Assembly (NCBI RefSeq): GCF_042657165.1
Contig: NZ_JBHSNJ010000005.1
Location: forward strand, 248,001 to 312,000
Source: Agrilutibacter niabensis
Lineage (GTDB): Bacteria; Pseudomonadota; Gammaproteobacteria; Xanthomonadales; Xanthomonadaceae
DNA length: 64,000 nucleotides
Direction of reading: 5' to 3'
In this document: one piece after another, positions 1-8,994 of the stretch
How positions within the stretch are numbered: position 1 is the stretch's first letter
Layout: each line of letters opens with the position of its first letter
The notes under the pieces: model-generated
The model's database searches: none
What the model was told of the DNA's origin: nothing
The model's input: only the letters and a program-made list of their open reading frames with translations
Position numbers and translations under genes: made by a program

Positions 1-1209
1 GGCGATGATGCGCTGCTCGAGCAGGCGCTTCACTACGTCCTGCGGCGACAGTCCTTCCACTTCGAAGGCGACCAGGCCGGCCGACAGGTCACCCGACATC
101 GGCGTGTGTACGCGCACCTTGCGGTCCTGCGCGAGGCTGGCCTTGAGCTGGTCGTTGAGGCCGCGGATGCGTGCGGCCACGCGGGTGCGGCCCATCGCCT
201 CGTGCATGGCGAAGGCGGCGGCCATCGCCCACTGGTGTTCGAAGGCGTGGAAGCCGCCCGGCGTCATGCGCGCGGCGTTGTTGGCGGTGCGCGGTTCGCG
301 CCCTTCCATCCAGGCGTTGTACGACTCCATGTCGCTGAAGTTGGGAATGACCGGACGCAGTCGCGCCCAGTTGCGCGCGTCGGCCCACACCAGGCCGGTG
401 CCGCGCGGCGCGAACATCCACTTGTGGCAACCCGCGCAGACGAAGTCGGCGCCCATCGTGGCGATGGTTTCGTCGGCGGCGCCGATGCCGTGCACGCCGT
501 CGAGTACCAGCAGCACCTCGGGGTGCTTCGCCTTGAGCGCGGCGGCGATGTCACGGATCGGCAGGCGGATGCCGCTGCTGGAATGCACCCAGGTCAGGCC
601 GACCACGCGCGTCTGCGGCCGCATCGCCTGCAGCAGGCGCTCGATGATGGAACCGGTGCTCGCCTCCGCCGCATCCTCGAACAGCGCGACCCTGCGCATC
701 GTCGCGCCCGCGCGTTCCGTGGCCAGGCGGATCGACTCGTGGTGCGAGTAGTGATCGTGCACGGTGGTCAGCACCTCGTCGCCGGCCTTCAGCGGCAGCC
801 CGTGGTAGACCAGGGCGAGGCTCTCGGTAGTGCTGCGCGTGAGTGCGATGTCGTCGGGCTGGCCGCCGAGGTAGCGCGCGATCGCGACCTGCACCTTGCG
901 CGGCAGGTTGGACGCCTCGTCCTCGAACATGCCGTGCTCGACCACGTGGAAGGGATTGCGATCGATCGCCCGCCGCCAGCCTTCGATCGCATCGCGCACC
1001 GGCGCCGGGTGGCTGGCGATGAAGAAGCTGGCGAAGTGCAGGTACGCCGGATCCAGCGTGAACTGCGCGCGCACCTTCGCCCAATCCGACAGGTCGGGCA
1101 GCGGCGGGGTCTCTTCTGCGAGCGCGGTGGCGAACGACGGCAGCAGCGCGCCCGCGCCAAGCACCAGGGGCACGGCCAGGAAGTCGCGGCGGCTCAGGGA
1201 CGAAGGCAT
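1..1209 (-). CDS. Tat-exported class V aminotransferase-fold PLP enzyme (partial)
   Basis: The reading frame runs off the left edge, so the C-terminus is missing; about 403 codons are visible. The N-terminus has a twin-arginine signal (SRRDFLAVPLVLGAGALLP), implying export of the folded, cofactor-loaded enzyme. Further in is a class V aminotransferase/isopenicillin-N-epimerase-like fold: an HDHYSHHES segment, a WVHSSSG strand, LDGVHGIGA for the cofactor aspartate, and CAGCHKWMFAPRGTG with the likely Schiff-base lysine. Cysteine desulfurases share this fold, but cysteine-persulfide chemistry cannot be shown here. The substrate is unknown. The ATG was chosen because it places the Tat motif at residues 6-11. 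The gene diverges from the L,D-transpeptidase gene. Confidence 0.86.
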   Translation of the reverse strand, partial: MPSSLSRRDFLAVPLVLGAGALLPSFATALAEETPPLPDLSDWAKVRAQFTLDPAYLHFASFFIASHPAPVRDAIEGWRRAIDRNPFHVVEHGMFEDEASNLPRKVQVAIARYLGGQPDDIALTRSTTESLALVYHGLPLKAGDEVLTTVHDHYSHHESIRLATERAGATMRRVALFEDAAEASTGSIIERLLQAMRPQTRVVGLTWVHSSSGIRLPIRDIAAALKAKHPEVLLVLDGVHGIGAADETIATMGADFVCAGCHKWMFAPRGTGLVWADARNWARLRPVIPNFSDMESYNAWMEGREPRTANNAARMTPGGFHAFEHQWAMAAAFAMHEAMGRTRVAARIRGLNDQLKASLAQDRKVRVHTPMSGDLSAGLVAFEVEGLSPQDVVKRLLEQRIIA

Positions 1210-1392
1210 GGGTGCGGCTCCTCGACGGCAGGTACTGCAGCCAACGGCGGGGACACGGCGGGTCGGCCAGTGCACGCGGGGATCGCGTCGGACAACGTGT
1301 CCTGAATGCAACCAAGCCGAGGCGGGCGGTTTTCACATGCCCGCGCAAGCGGCTGCAACAGCATCGCGGCATCCCCACCCACGTGCCTTCCC

Positions 1393-2385
1393 ATGCGCCG
1401 AACCGTTGCACTGCTCTCGCCCCTGCTGCTGTGGATGGCAGGCAGCCATGCCGCCCAGGGCAACGCCACTGACAACGCGGCCGTACACAACCCGACCGCC
1501 CCGGGCGCGCTCGCCAGCGCCAACAACGCCGACGCCGTGACCGGCGCGGGCGCGATCCTGCGCGCGCAGGTGCTGCTTGATCGCGCGCACTTCTCGCCCG
1601 GCGAAATCGACGGCGGCCAGGGCGGCAACACGCGTCGCGCGATCGCCGCGTTCCAGCGCAGCCGTGGCCTGCCCGACAGCGGCAAGCTCGACGCGGAGAC
1701 CTGGACGGCGCTCAACGGCGACAGCGCGCCCGTGCTGGTGCCGTATACCGTCAGCGCGCAGGACGTGGCTGGTCCCTACGCGGCCATTCCCGCGGACATG
1801 ATGGAGATGAGCAAGCTCACGCAGCTCGGCTACACCAACGCGGGCGAAGCGCTGGCCGAGAAGTTCCACGCCAGTCCCAAGCTGCTGCAGCGACTCAATC
1901 CGGGCAAGGCGCTCGATGTGGCCGGCAGCGAACTGCTGGTGCCGAACCTGGCCGACGTCGCGGCGCCGCCCTCGGCCGCGAAGGTGGTCGTCGACCGCTC
2001 CGAATCCACGGTGGAACTGCTCGATGCGCAGGGCAGGACGATCGCGCAGTATCCGGCCAGCACCGGCAGCACCAACGATCCGCTGCCGGTCGGCGAATGG
2101 AAGATCACCGGCGTCGCCACCGATCCCGCGTTCCACTACAACCCGGAGCTGTTCTGGGACGCGGATGCCTCGCACGCGAAGGCCCGGATCGCGCCGGGAC
2201 CGAACAATCCCGTCGGCGTGGCCTGGATCGACCTGTCCAAGCCGCACTACGGCATCCACGGCACGCCCGAGCCCGCGAGCGTCGGCAAGACCCAGTCGCA
2301 CGGCTGCATCCGCGTCACCAACTGGAGCGCGCAGGCGATCGCCCGGGCGGTGAAGCCCGGCATTCCGGCCCTGCTGCAGGAGTAG
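1393..2385 (+). CDS. L,D-transpeptidase (YkuD) with peptidoglycan-binding domain
   Basis: A 330-residue exported protein. The signal peptide is roughly residues 1-20 (MRRTVALLSPLLLWMAGSHA). A PG_binding_1-like repeat follows (QVLLDRAHFSPGEIDGGQGG, AIAAFQRSRGLPDSGKLD), then a linker. The C-terminal YkuD domain carries YGIHGTPEPASVGKTQSHGCIRV, which supplies the conserved His and the catalytic Cys of the SHGCIR motif. Such enzymes form 3-3 peptidoglycan crosslinks or attach proteins to the wall in the periplasm. The open frame extends further upstream, but this ATG starts the signal peptide. The next gene starts 3 nt after the stop and is also a wall enzyme, so the pair is probably an operon. 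Confidence 0.92.
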   Translation: MRRTVALLSPLLLWMAGSHAAQGNATDNAAVHNPTAPGALASANNADAVTGAGAILRAQVLLDRAHFSPGEIDGGQGGNTRRAIAAFQRSRGLPDSGKLDAETWTALNGDSAPVLVPYTVSAQDVAGPYAAIPADMMEMSKLTQLGYTNAGEALAEKFHASPKLLQRLNPGKALDVAGSELLVPNLADVAAPPSAAKVVVDRSESTVELLDAQGRTIAQYPASTGSTNDPLPVGEWKITGVATDPAFHYNPELFWDADASHAKARIAPGPNNPVGVAWIDLSKPHYGIHGTPEPASVGKTQSHGCIRVTNWSAQAIARAVKPGIPALLQE

Positions 2386-2388
2386 GCG

Positions 2389-3090
2389 ATGCTGCGCGCG
2401 TTGCTCGTCTTCATCGTGGGGCTGCTGGCCGGCGCCAACGTCGTATACCTGGTGATGTCGCGCGACGACGGCTGCGCGCGCTGCGAAGCGGCCACGGCCA
2501 CCGCAGCGCCGGACAGCAACGCCAGTGCCGCCGCCACGCCATCCGCCGCATCCACGACGTCGCCGCACGCGGCACCGGTCGTCGCCGCACCTGCGACCAG
2601 CGCTTCCGCTGCAGCCCCACCACCCGCCGCGACCGGCGGTATCGCCGCGCCCCCGTTGGCGATGCCGCTGGCCGGGCTCAAAGCCGTGCAACTGCACGAC
2701 AGCTTCAACGAAGCGCGCGGCGGCGAGACCCGCCATGAAGCGCTCGACATCCTCGCGCCCGCCGGCACGCCGGTGTATGCGGTAGCCGATGGCCATGTCG
2801 AAAAACTGTTCACCAGCGTGCGCGGCGGACTCACGCTCTACCAGTTCGAACCCAGCGGCCGCTACGCGTACTACTACGCCCACCTGCAGGGTTACGCACC
2901 GCACCTGAGCGAGGGCCAGGCGTTGAAGAAAGGCCAGCTGATCGGCTACGTCGGCAGCACCGGCAACGCCGATCCCGCCGCACCGCACCTGCATTTCGCC
3001 GTGTTCGAACTCGGCCCGGAACGGCAGTGGTGGAAAGGCACCGCGATCAATCCCTATCCCCTGCTTGGGGGCGTCGCGCCGGCGCGATGA
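2389..3090 (+). CDS. M23 family (LytM-like) metallopeptidase, membrane-anchored
   Basis: A 233-residue protein with an N-terminal membrane anchor (residues 2-22, LLVFIVGLLAGANVVYLVM) and a long Ala/Pro-rich low-complexity linker (about 35-90). The C-terminal M23 domain shows RHEALDILAPAGTPVYAV (the H-x3-D zinc-ligand motif) and HLHFAVFEL (the HxH ligand). M23 enzymes cleave peptidoglycan crosslinks or, when degenerate, activate amidases. All visible zinc ligands are present, so activity is plausible. The start lies 3 nt after the L,D-transpeptidase stop with an AGGAG overlapping that gene's end, suggesting translational coupling. Confidence 0.9.
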   Translation: MLRALLVFIVGLLAGANVVYLVMSRDDGCARCEAATATAAPDSNASAAATPSAASTTSPHAAPVVAAPATSASAAAPPPAATGGIAAPPLAMPLAGLKAVQLHDSFNEARGGETRHEALDILAPAGTPVYAVADGHVEKLFTSVRGGLTLYQFEPSGRYAYYYAHLQGYAPHLSEGQALKKGQLIGYVGSTGNADPAAPHLHFAVFELGPERQWWKGTAINPYPLLGGVAPAR

Positions 3091-3247
3091 GTGCTGCACG
3101 CACGCCCGCGCAGCCTGGCAGAACGGTGATGCAAGCGTCGATGTTCAGGCGCGTGACTGCCACCGAACAGGGCCGGTGCTAGAGTGCCCCGCAGCCGCCG
3201 CCGATAGTCACCATGACTGCAGCAGGTTCCACGCGAAGGAGGCCGCA

Positions 3248-5143
3248 ATGTCCGCCATCCCGGGTCGCGACGCACCGCTGCCCGAAACGCCCGGCACACG
3301 CTACACCCGCGCGCTGGTCGAGTTGACCCGCGCCGTCTGGCGACCCGACTGCACGCTGCAGGACGCGCTCGCCGTGATCTGCGTGACCGCGGCGGAGGCG
3401 ATGCAGGTCGAACGCGTGAACGTCTGGTGCCTGCTGCCGCAGCCGTTGCGCCTGCAGTGCGTCCACGCCTACGTCCGCTCCAGTGGCGAACACACGCCGC
3501 GCGCGGCACTGGAAATCCTGCCGATGGACGGTGAGTACGTCGGCTACCTGCAGGTCGTGCGCGCGATCGATGCCGTGGACGTGCATCGCGACCCGAGCAC
3601 CGCGACCTCGCATGGCGCGTTGCGCGACTACCTGCACCGGCACGGCATCTGTTCGCTGCTTGATGCCCCGGTGCGACTGGAAGGCGAGCTGGTCGGCGTG
3701 ATCTGCCACGAACAGGTCGGCACCGTGCGCGCATGGACGCCGGAGGAAGTCGCCTTCGCAGGCAGCATGGGCGACTACGTGGCGATGGCGATCGAGGTCG
3801 ACCGCCGCCACCAGGCCGAGCTGCGGCTGGCGCACCTGCGCCTGCACGACCCGGTCACCGACCTGCCCAACCGCGACTATCTGGTCGAACGCGTGCGCGA
3901 ACGCCTGGCCACGCCGCACGACGTGCAGGAGCCCGTTGCGGTGGTGCATGTCCATGTCGCGCTTCCGTACGGCGCCGCCATGCCGGCGAACGCACCCACC
4001 ATGGAAGACGTGATGGCCGAACTGGCCACGCGGCTGCGCGCGGCCGTGGGCGAGCACGGCGCGCTGGCGCGCGTGCGCGCCGACGGCTTCGCGATCCTGT
4101 CCCACCGCGACGTGCCCGAGCGCGAGGTCATCGCCGTCGCCGAACGCTGCGTCGAGGCGGTGCGCGGCGTATCCGGCTGGCATGGCGTGGAAGCCAGCGC
4201 CGCGGTCGGCGTCGCCTTCGCCCGCGACCTGGAGCAGGGCGATCCGCGCGTGCTCATGCGCAACGCCGAACTGGCGAGCGAACGCGCCGCCGCGCAGGGT
4301 CGCCACCGCTTCGAGGTGTTCGACATCGGCGAGCACCGCGCGCTGGTCGAGCGCCTGCGGATGGAGCACGCGATGCGCGACGCTCTGGCGCACGAGGATT
4401 TCGAGGTCCAGTACCAGCCGGAGTTCGACATGAAGGCGGGGCGCTGGGCCGGCGCCGAGGCGCTGGTGCGCTGGCGCCAACCCGGGGGACTGTTGGGCGC
4501 AGGTGCGTTCATCGACATCGCCGAAGAATCCGGCCTGATCCTGCCGCTCGGCCGCTACGTGTTGCAGCAGGCCTGCCTGGATGCGTGCGCGTGGCCGGTG
4601 CAGGAGCCACCGCTCACGTTGCGCGTCAACGTATCGGCGCAGCAGTTCGCAGCCCCCGGCCTGGTGGACGACGTGGCCGCCGCGCTGGCCAGCTGTGGGC
4701 TCGCGCCCGAACGCCTGTGCCTGGAAGTCACCGAGACCACGCTGATGCACGACACCCGCGACGCACTGGATACGATGGAGCGGCTCAAGGCGCTGGGTGT
4801 GGGCCTGGCGGTCGACGATTTCGGCACCGGCTATTCCTCGCTGGCGTACCTGAAGACCTTCCCGATCGACGCGATCAAGGTCGACCGCAGCTTCGTCGCC
4901 GGCTTGCCGGACGAACGCTTCGACGTCGCCCTGGTGACCGCGATCCGCGAACTCGCACAGGCGCTGGAAATCGACGTGGTCGCCGAGGGCGTGGAGCGCA
5001 CCGAACAGCGCGACGCGCTGCGTGCCTTGGGCGTCTGCCGCATCCAGGGCTGGCTGTACGCGCCGTCGCTGGACCAGGACGTGCTGCTGGATACGCTGGC
5101 GCGGCCGCCGGTGGTTGCGCACGCGTCGCAGGCGCTGCACTAG
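3248..5143 (+). CDS. GAF-GGDEF-EAL protein, probable c-di-GMP phosphodiesterase
   Basis: A 631-residue cytosolic signalling protein. A GAF sensor domain lies at about residues 20-180, a GGDEF-fold domain at about 205-365 and an EAL domain at about 380-620. The GGDEF signature is replaced by RADGF, so cyclase activity is unlikely. The EAL domain keeps AEALVRW, RVNVSAQQF, DDFGTGYSSLAYL and IKVDRSFV, the residues expected for metal and c-di-GMP hydrolysis. The inferred role is a phosphodiesterase gated by a GAF ligand. The ATG has a strong Shine-Dalgarno (AAGGAGG about 6 nt upstream), so the longer upstream open frame is rejected. Confidence 0.9.
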   Translation: MSAIPGRDAPLPETPGTRYTRALVELTRAVWRPDCTLQDALAVICVTAAEAMQVERVNVWCLLPQPLRLQCVHAYVRSSGEHTPRAALEILPMDGEYVGYLQVVRAIDAVDVHRDPSTATSHGALRDYLHRHGICSLLDAPVRLEGELVGVICHEQVGTVRAWTPEEVAFAGSMGDYVAMAIEVDRRHQAELRLAHLRLHDPVTDLPNRDYLVERVRERLATPHDVQEPVAVVHVHVALPYGAAMPANAPTMEDVMAELATRLRAAVGEHGALARVRADGFAILSHRDVPEREVIAVAERCVEAVRGVSGWHGVEASAAVGVAFARDLEQGDPRVLMRNAELASERAAAQGRHRFEVFDIGEHRALVERLRMEHAMRDALAHEDFEVQYQPEFDMKAGRWAGAEALVRWRQPGGLLGAGAFIDIAEESGLILPLGRYVLQQACLDACAWPVQEPPLTLRVNVSAQQFAAPGLVDDVAAALASCGLAPERLCLEVTETTLMHDTRDALDTMERLKALGVGLAVDDFGTGYSSLAYLKTFPIDAIKVDRSFVAGLPDERFDVALVTAIRELAQALEIDVVAEGVERTEQRDALRALGVCRIQGWLYAPSLDQDVLLDTLARPPVVAHASQALH

Positions 5144-5183
5144 CGTTGCTGTCGAAGCGGCGCGCCGGCACCTGGATTCGCCG

Positions 5184-5208
5184 GGGACCGTTTGTTCATG
5201 ACGGTCCC
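5184..5208. terminator. Possible hairpin between converging genes
   Basis: Eight-base arms, GGGACCGT and ACGGTCCC, flank a 9-nt loop in the spacer between the converging GAF-GGDEF-EAL and lipoprotein genes. No T-tract is evident, so terminator function is a weak inference. Confidence 0.3.
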
Positions 5209-5239
5209 TGGCCTCCTGCCGGCATGTAGCTGCGGTGGC

Positions 5240-6085
5240 TTACATCCCGGGCGCGTTTGCCGCGCCCTGCGCCTCCGGCGCGGCCCCTGCGCCCTGATCA
5301 CTCGCCACCGGCTCGAGCGGAGGCAGGTGCAGGCCTGCCAGGGCCCGGCGGGTATCGATATCGATGCGGTGTTCCGCGTCGTCCTGGCGATACGAGATCG
5401 ACACCCTGTTGGGCGCGGGCGTGATCGGGAAGAACACATCCAGCATCCTCTCCTCGCCTGGGGCGAGCGCGAGCGGCAGCGGTGTGTTCCGGGCCTGGAT
5501 GCGCTTGTTCATCTTGTGCGCGCGCGTGGCACGCACCACGCCGATGGTGCCCAGCACGGGACCGGTGACCACCAGCCCGAAGGCCGTGCCCAACGCCAGG
5601 GAACTCGAGCTGGCGCCTCCCGCGAAGCCCAGCGCCAACGTGCTGCCGTAGGCCATGCCGGCGACCGTCGAGCCCACGCCCAGCGCGGTCATACCGGCAC
5701 TGCCCAGGCCGGTGTAGACCGAGATGCCCTGCTCCTTGTAACGCTTCGCCGTCTGCTTGGACGCCTGGATCAATGCCGAGCGCGAATCCATCGTCACCGC
5801 CGCCTGGCCACTGGAGTCCTCCACGACCACGCTGTTGATTTCAACCGGCACCGACGAGGTGTTGCGCACGCGGATGAGGTACTCGTCCCACACCGCTTCC
5901 TCCGCCCACGAACCGGGCCCTTCCGACACCAGCACCCAGGTCAGCTGCGCCTGCATGTGTGGCGAACCGGCTTCGGCCACGATCCGGTCCACCGGCGGTG
6001 GCGGTGCGTTCTTGACGATCTTTGCGCCACAGGCGCTGAGCGCCAGCGCCATCAACAGCACGGCGCCGTGCATACGAAAATTCAT
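5240..6085 (-). CDS. Lipoprotein with glycine-zipper-like hydrophobic core, function unknown
   Basis: A 281-residue protein with a lipoprotein signal (ALALSACG, lipobox Cys at about 19). Residues about 30-100 form a beta-rich region (AQLTWVLVSEG, YLIRVRNTSSVPVEINSVVVEDS). A long Gly/Ala-rich hydrophobic stretch follows (about 125-185), resembling glycine-zipper segments, and then a second beta-rich region. GGGAGG lies 6-8 nt before the ATG. It is probably outer-membrane or periplasm associated; no family was recognised with certainty. It converges with the GAF-GGDEF-EAL gene. Confidence 0.75.
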   Translation of the reverse strand: MNFRMHGAVLLMALALSACGAKIVKNAPPPPVDRIVAEAGSPHMQAQLTWVLVSEGPGSWAEEAVWDEYLIRVRNTSSVPVEINSVVVEDSSGQAAVTMDSRSALIQASKQTAKRYKEQGISVYTGLGSAGMTALGVGSTVAGMAYGSTLALGFAGGASSSSLALGTAFGLVVTGPVLGTIGVVRATRAHKMNKRIQARNTPLPLALAPGEERMLDVFFPITPAPNRVSISYRQDDAEHRIDIDTRRALAGLHLPPLEPVASDQGAGAAPEAQGAANAPGM

Positions 6086-6385
6086 CCGTGCCTCCCCAGG
6101 CAGTTGGCGACGGGCGATGCACGTCGTCGGGGCATCGTATTACGTCGAGGCCGTTCGCAGCGCCCGGCAGTGGGAACGCGTGCATTGGGTCGGGCGACCC
6201 CAAAACCCGAGCCCACGTGGGCTGCGTCATCCGACGCGCGCACGCACCACGCAGATTTTCACGTCGCGCCGACCTCCACGACCCTGGGCTGAAGCAGTGA
6301 CCACGAAAGCGTCGATTGTCCGCGCGGGTTCATCCGCAACGTGGAGACTGCAAGCCACCCAAGGAGTCACTGCAAAGGAGTACGC

Positions 6386-6847
6386 ATGAATTCGCATCGC
6401 ATCAATCCGCATCGCATCGCCCTGTCGACCCTGCTCGCCAGCGCCCTCGCCATCGCCGTGCCGCAGGCACGCGCCGGGTCCGATATCGACTGCAAGCTCG
6501 ACTACAACCTCAATGGCTGGTCGCTGGTCTACAAGCACACCACCGGCACCGGTCGGGTCACCTGCAACAACGGGCAGTCGATGCCGGTGCGCGTGAACGC
6601 CAAGGCCATCGGCCTCACCGTCGGCAAGTGGCAGATCGACAACGGCAAGGGCCGTTTCACCGACGTGCACACCATCGGCGAGGTGCTGGGCCGCTACGTG
6701 CAGGCCAGCGCCAACGCCGGCGTGGTGAAGTCGGGCGAGGCGCAGGTGCTCAGCAAGGGCACCGTGTCGCTGGCCCTGGCCGGCGCCGGCGAGGGCGTCA
6801 ACCTCGGCGTCGATGTCGGCGCGTTCACCCTGGAGCCGATGCGCTGA
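6386..6847 (+). CDS. Exported hypothetical protein
   Basis: A 153-residue protein with a cleavable signal peptide ending near AVPQARAGS (about 33). The mature part is a compact beta-rich domain with two cysteines (IDCKLDYN and VTCNNGQ) that could form a disulfide, and repeated short beta patterns (GRVTCNNGQS, AKAIGLTVGKWQIDNGKGRF). AAAGGAG lies 5-6 nt before the ATG, which settles the start over the longer open frame. A perfect 12-bp hairpin follows the stop. I recognise no characterised family; the gene appears single. Confidence 0.75.
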   Translation: MNSHRINPHRIALSTLLASALAIAVPQARAGSDIDCKLDYNLNGWSLVYKHTTGTGRVTCNNGQSMPVRVNAKAIGLTVGKWQIDNGKGRFTDVHTIGEVLGRYVQASANAGVVKSGEAQVLSKGTVSLALAGAGEGVNLGVDVGAFTLEPMR

Positions 6848-6872
6848 GCAGGGTTACCGCACGCGCATGACC

Positions 6873-6903
6873 CAGAAGGCGGCCTCCGGGCCGCCTTCTG
6901 CTT
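6873..6903 (+). terminator. Perfect 12-bp hairpin terminator
   Basis: Perfect 12-base arms (CAGAAGGCGGCC / GGCCGCCTTCTG) surround a TCCG loop and are followed by CTTTG. It lies 26 nt after the exported-protein stop and fits an intrinsic terminator with a short T-tract. Confidence 0.75.
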
Positions 6904-6959
6904 TGTCACGCGCTGTCTGTGTCACGCGCGCCTTTGCCACGCGCTGTTCCGCAGCCGCC

Positions 6960-8369
6960 TTACTGCGCAGCGTGCGCGCCACCGCGCAGCGCCCGGAACA
7001 CCCGCAGGATCGCCGCCGCGCTGCGGACCACATCCTCCTCCGACGTATCCCAGTTCGACACCGAGATGCGCATCGCGGCCAAGTCGTGCCACGTCGTGCC
7101 GCCGAGCCAGCAGGTGCCTTCCTGCTGCACGCCGGTGATGACCGCGCGCGTGAGTTCATCGTCGTCGCCGAACCGGACCAGCACCTGGTTCAACACGACC
7201 TCGTTGAGGATCCGCACGCCGACTTCGCCGCTCAGGATGTCCGCCATCTGCCAGGCCCGCGTGCAGCAGCGATCCACCAGGTCTTCGACGCCCTCGCTTC
7301 CCAAGGCGCGCAACGTGGCGTACACGGGCACGCCGCGCGCGCGCCGCGAGAATTCCGGCACCCAGTCGACCGCATCGCGCTCGGCGCCCTGGGTCTGGAT
7401 CAGGTAGGCGGCCGTGGACGTCATCGCCCGGCGGTGGGCGTCGGCGTGGCGGACGATGGCGATCCCGCAGTCGTACGGCACGTTCAACCACTTGTGCGCA
7501 TCGGTGGCCCAGGAATCGGCCAGTTCGATGCCCTCGGCCAACACGCGGTGCCGGCGGCTGGCGCGTGCCCACAGGCCGAACGCGCCGTCGACATGCAACC
7601 ACGCGCCATGGGCGTTGGTGAGCGCGGCGATTTCATTCAACGGATCGAACGCGCCGGTGTTCACGTTGCCGGCCTGGGCGCAGACGATCGTCGGCCCCTC
7701 CAGCGTGTCCAGCAGTTCGTGCAGCAGGTCCGCGCGCATGCGGCCCTGCGCATCGGTCGGCACGCGCCGGATCGCGTTCGTGCCCAGGCCGAGGTACCGC
7801 ATCGCGACATCGATGGTGACGTGCGATTCGGCCGACGCGATGAGGTTCAGGCGCGGCGCACCGTGCAGGCCTTCGGCTTCGACGTCCCAGCCCACGCTCT
7901 GCAGCATCGCGTGCCGGGCCGCCGCCAGGCAGGTGAAGTTGGCCATCTGGCAACCGGTGGCGAAACCCACGCCCGATTCGCGCGGCAGGTCGAACAGCTC
8001 CAGCACCCATTCGGCGGCTACTTCCTCGATCACCGCCACCAGCGGCGAGATCACGTAGATGCCCGCGTTCTGGTCCCACGTCGACACCAGCCAGTCCGCC
8101 GCGAGCGCGACCGGATAACTGCCCCCGATCACGAAACCGAAATAGCGCGGTGAACTGCAGGCACCCGCCCCGCGCTCGGCCTGCGCGGCGAGCAGGTCGA
8201 TGACCGCGGCGTCCGCTTCGCCGCGCGCCGTCAGCGGCTGGCGCAGCGCTTCCAGCAGTTCCTCGCGGCTGGCGCGCGCGAGCACCTCGCGCTCAGGCAA
8301 CTGGCGCAGGTATTCGCGGGCGTGCACATGCGCGCGTTCGAGCAGGGGCGGGAAGCGGCGGTTGGCCAT
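6960..8369 (-). CDS. PLP-dependent group II decarboxylase (aromatic amino acid/glutamate decarboxylase family)
   Basis: A 469-residue cytosolic enzyme. Family marks are FGFVIGGSYPVALAADWL near the N-terminus, GFATGCQMANFTCLAAARHA, HVDGAFGLWA (the PLP-ring aspartate) and the Schiff-base motif WATDAHKWLNVPYDCG. These place it with pyridoxal decarboxylases of the DOPA/tyrosine/glutamate type. The substrate cannot be read from sequence, and some family members act as aldehyde synthases. The start at MANRRF is preferred because AGGA lies upstream at a workable distance; an ATG 21 nt upstream (8390) lacks a Shine-Dalgarno. The gene stands alone and converges with the exported-protein gene. Confidence 0.9.
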   Translation of the reverse strand: MANRRFPPLLERAHVHAREYLRQLPEREVLARASREELLEALRQPLTARGEADAAVIDLLAAQAERGAGACSSPRYFGFVIGGSYPVALAADWLVSTWDQNAGIYVISPLVAVIEEVAAEWVLELFDLPRESGVGFATGCQMANFTCLAAARHAMLQSVGWDVEAEGLHGAPRLNLIASAESHVTIDVAMRYLGLGTNAIRRVPTDAQGRMRADLLHELLDTLEGPTIVCAQAGNVNTGAFDPLNEIAALTNAHGAWLHVDGAFGLWARASRRHRVLAEGIELADSWATDAHKWLNVPYDCGIAIVRHADAHRRAMTSTAAYLIQTQGAERDAVDWVPEFSRRARGVPVYATLRALGSEGVEDLVDRCCTRAWQMADILSGEVGVRILNEVVLNQVLVRFGDDDELTRAVITGVQQEGTCWLGGTTWHDLAAMRISVSNWDTSEEDVVRSAAAILRVFRALRGGAHAAQ

Positions 8370-8461
8370 CGCAACGTCCTCGGCCGGCATCACGGGGCGC
8401 CCAGTTTGCGCCTCGCCGGGGGAGATCGAAACCGGGGCCGGAATGAGGAGCCGTTCGACCA

Positions 8462-8805
8462 GCCTACTCGCGCGTTGACGGCGACGAGTTCCACTTCTAC
8501 AAGCGGAGCACGCAGACCAGGTGCGGCATCGCTACCTCGACGCGACGCACCGTCGAGGCTTCAGGCCGGTCGTGCCCGGCACATCGGCTCACACCTGGAT
8601 GGTGGGCAGCGCCACGGACGCGGGCGCGGTGGTCCGACTTGGGTGACAGCGTGCGCTACAAGCAGCCCGCACAGGAATACGCGCGCATCGAAGCCGTGAA
8701 GCACAGCATCGCCAGCGTCTCCGATGTCGACACCTATGCCGGCAGATGGCGCAGATGCTGCCCGCGGCCAGCGCCTCGCCCTGCGACGAGGTCATCCCCG
8801 CCTAA
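8462..8805 (+). pseudogene. Frameshifted remnant of an unidentified gene
   Basis: No intact gene fills this 600-nt spacer, but a plausible coding signal can be followed on the + strand by changing frame three times. The segments are AYSRVDGDEFHFYK, then AEHADQVRHRYLDATH through HTWMVGSATDAGAVVRLG, then DSVRYKQPAQEYARIEAVKH through DVDTYAG, then QMAQMLPAASASPCDEVIPA ending at TAA. The pieces read smoothly into one another, which suggests single-base indels in a once intact gene. No family was recognised. A short hairpin at 8859-8875 could be its old terminator. Confidence is limited because the joining was done by eye. Confidence 0.4.
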
Positions 8806-8858
8806 TCTGGAACTGAAGTCGAGCGCGGAGCTGTGCCAGGGACCGCCCGCCGCGAAAC

Positions 8859-8875
8859 GCCGCCCTTCAGGCGGC
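8859..8875 (+). terminator. Short hairpin downstream of the pseudogene
   Basis: GCCGCC and GGCGGC arms flank a 5-nt loop and are followed a few bases later by TTTATG. It may be the relic terminator of the frameshifted remnant upstream. Confidence 0.3.
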
Positions 8876-8905
8876 CCCTGTTTATGTCCCCTGAATGTCC
8901 ACGGC

Positions 8906-8914
8906 TTATCCACA
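8906..8914 (+). promoter_or_regulatory. Single consensus DnaA-box-like 9-mer
   Basis: TTATCCACA is an exact match to the high-affinity DnaA box and lies about 80 nt before a small ORF. Only one box was found and no AT-rich unwinding region is present, so this is not an origin; chance or local DnaA regulation are both possible. Confidence 0.25.
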
Positions 8915-8994
8915 GGGTTATATGCAGCCCCTCCGGCCACAGGGGAGTAGGGTGCACAACGCTGCCTGCCGCCCGTCCCTTCCGAGGACCGTCC

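Noticed and set aside
3179..5140. Long antisense frame opposite the GAF-GGDEF-EAL gene
   Set aside because: His/Arg/Gln-rich shadow typical of high-GC DNA; the sense strand has recognised domains and a strong ribosome site.
8881..8994. Possible replication origin
   Set aside because: Only one DnaA box, no AT-rich region and no dnaA, dnaN or gyrB neighbour.
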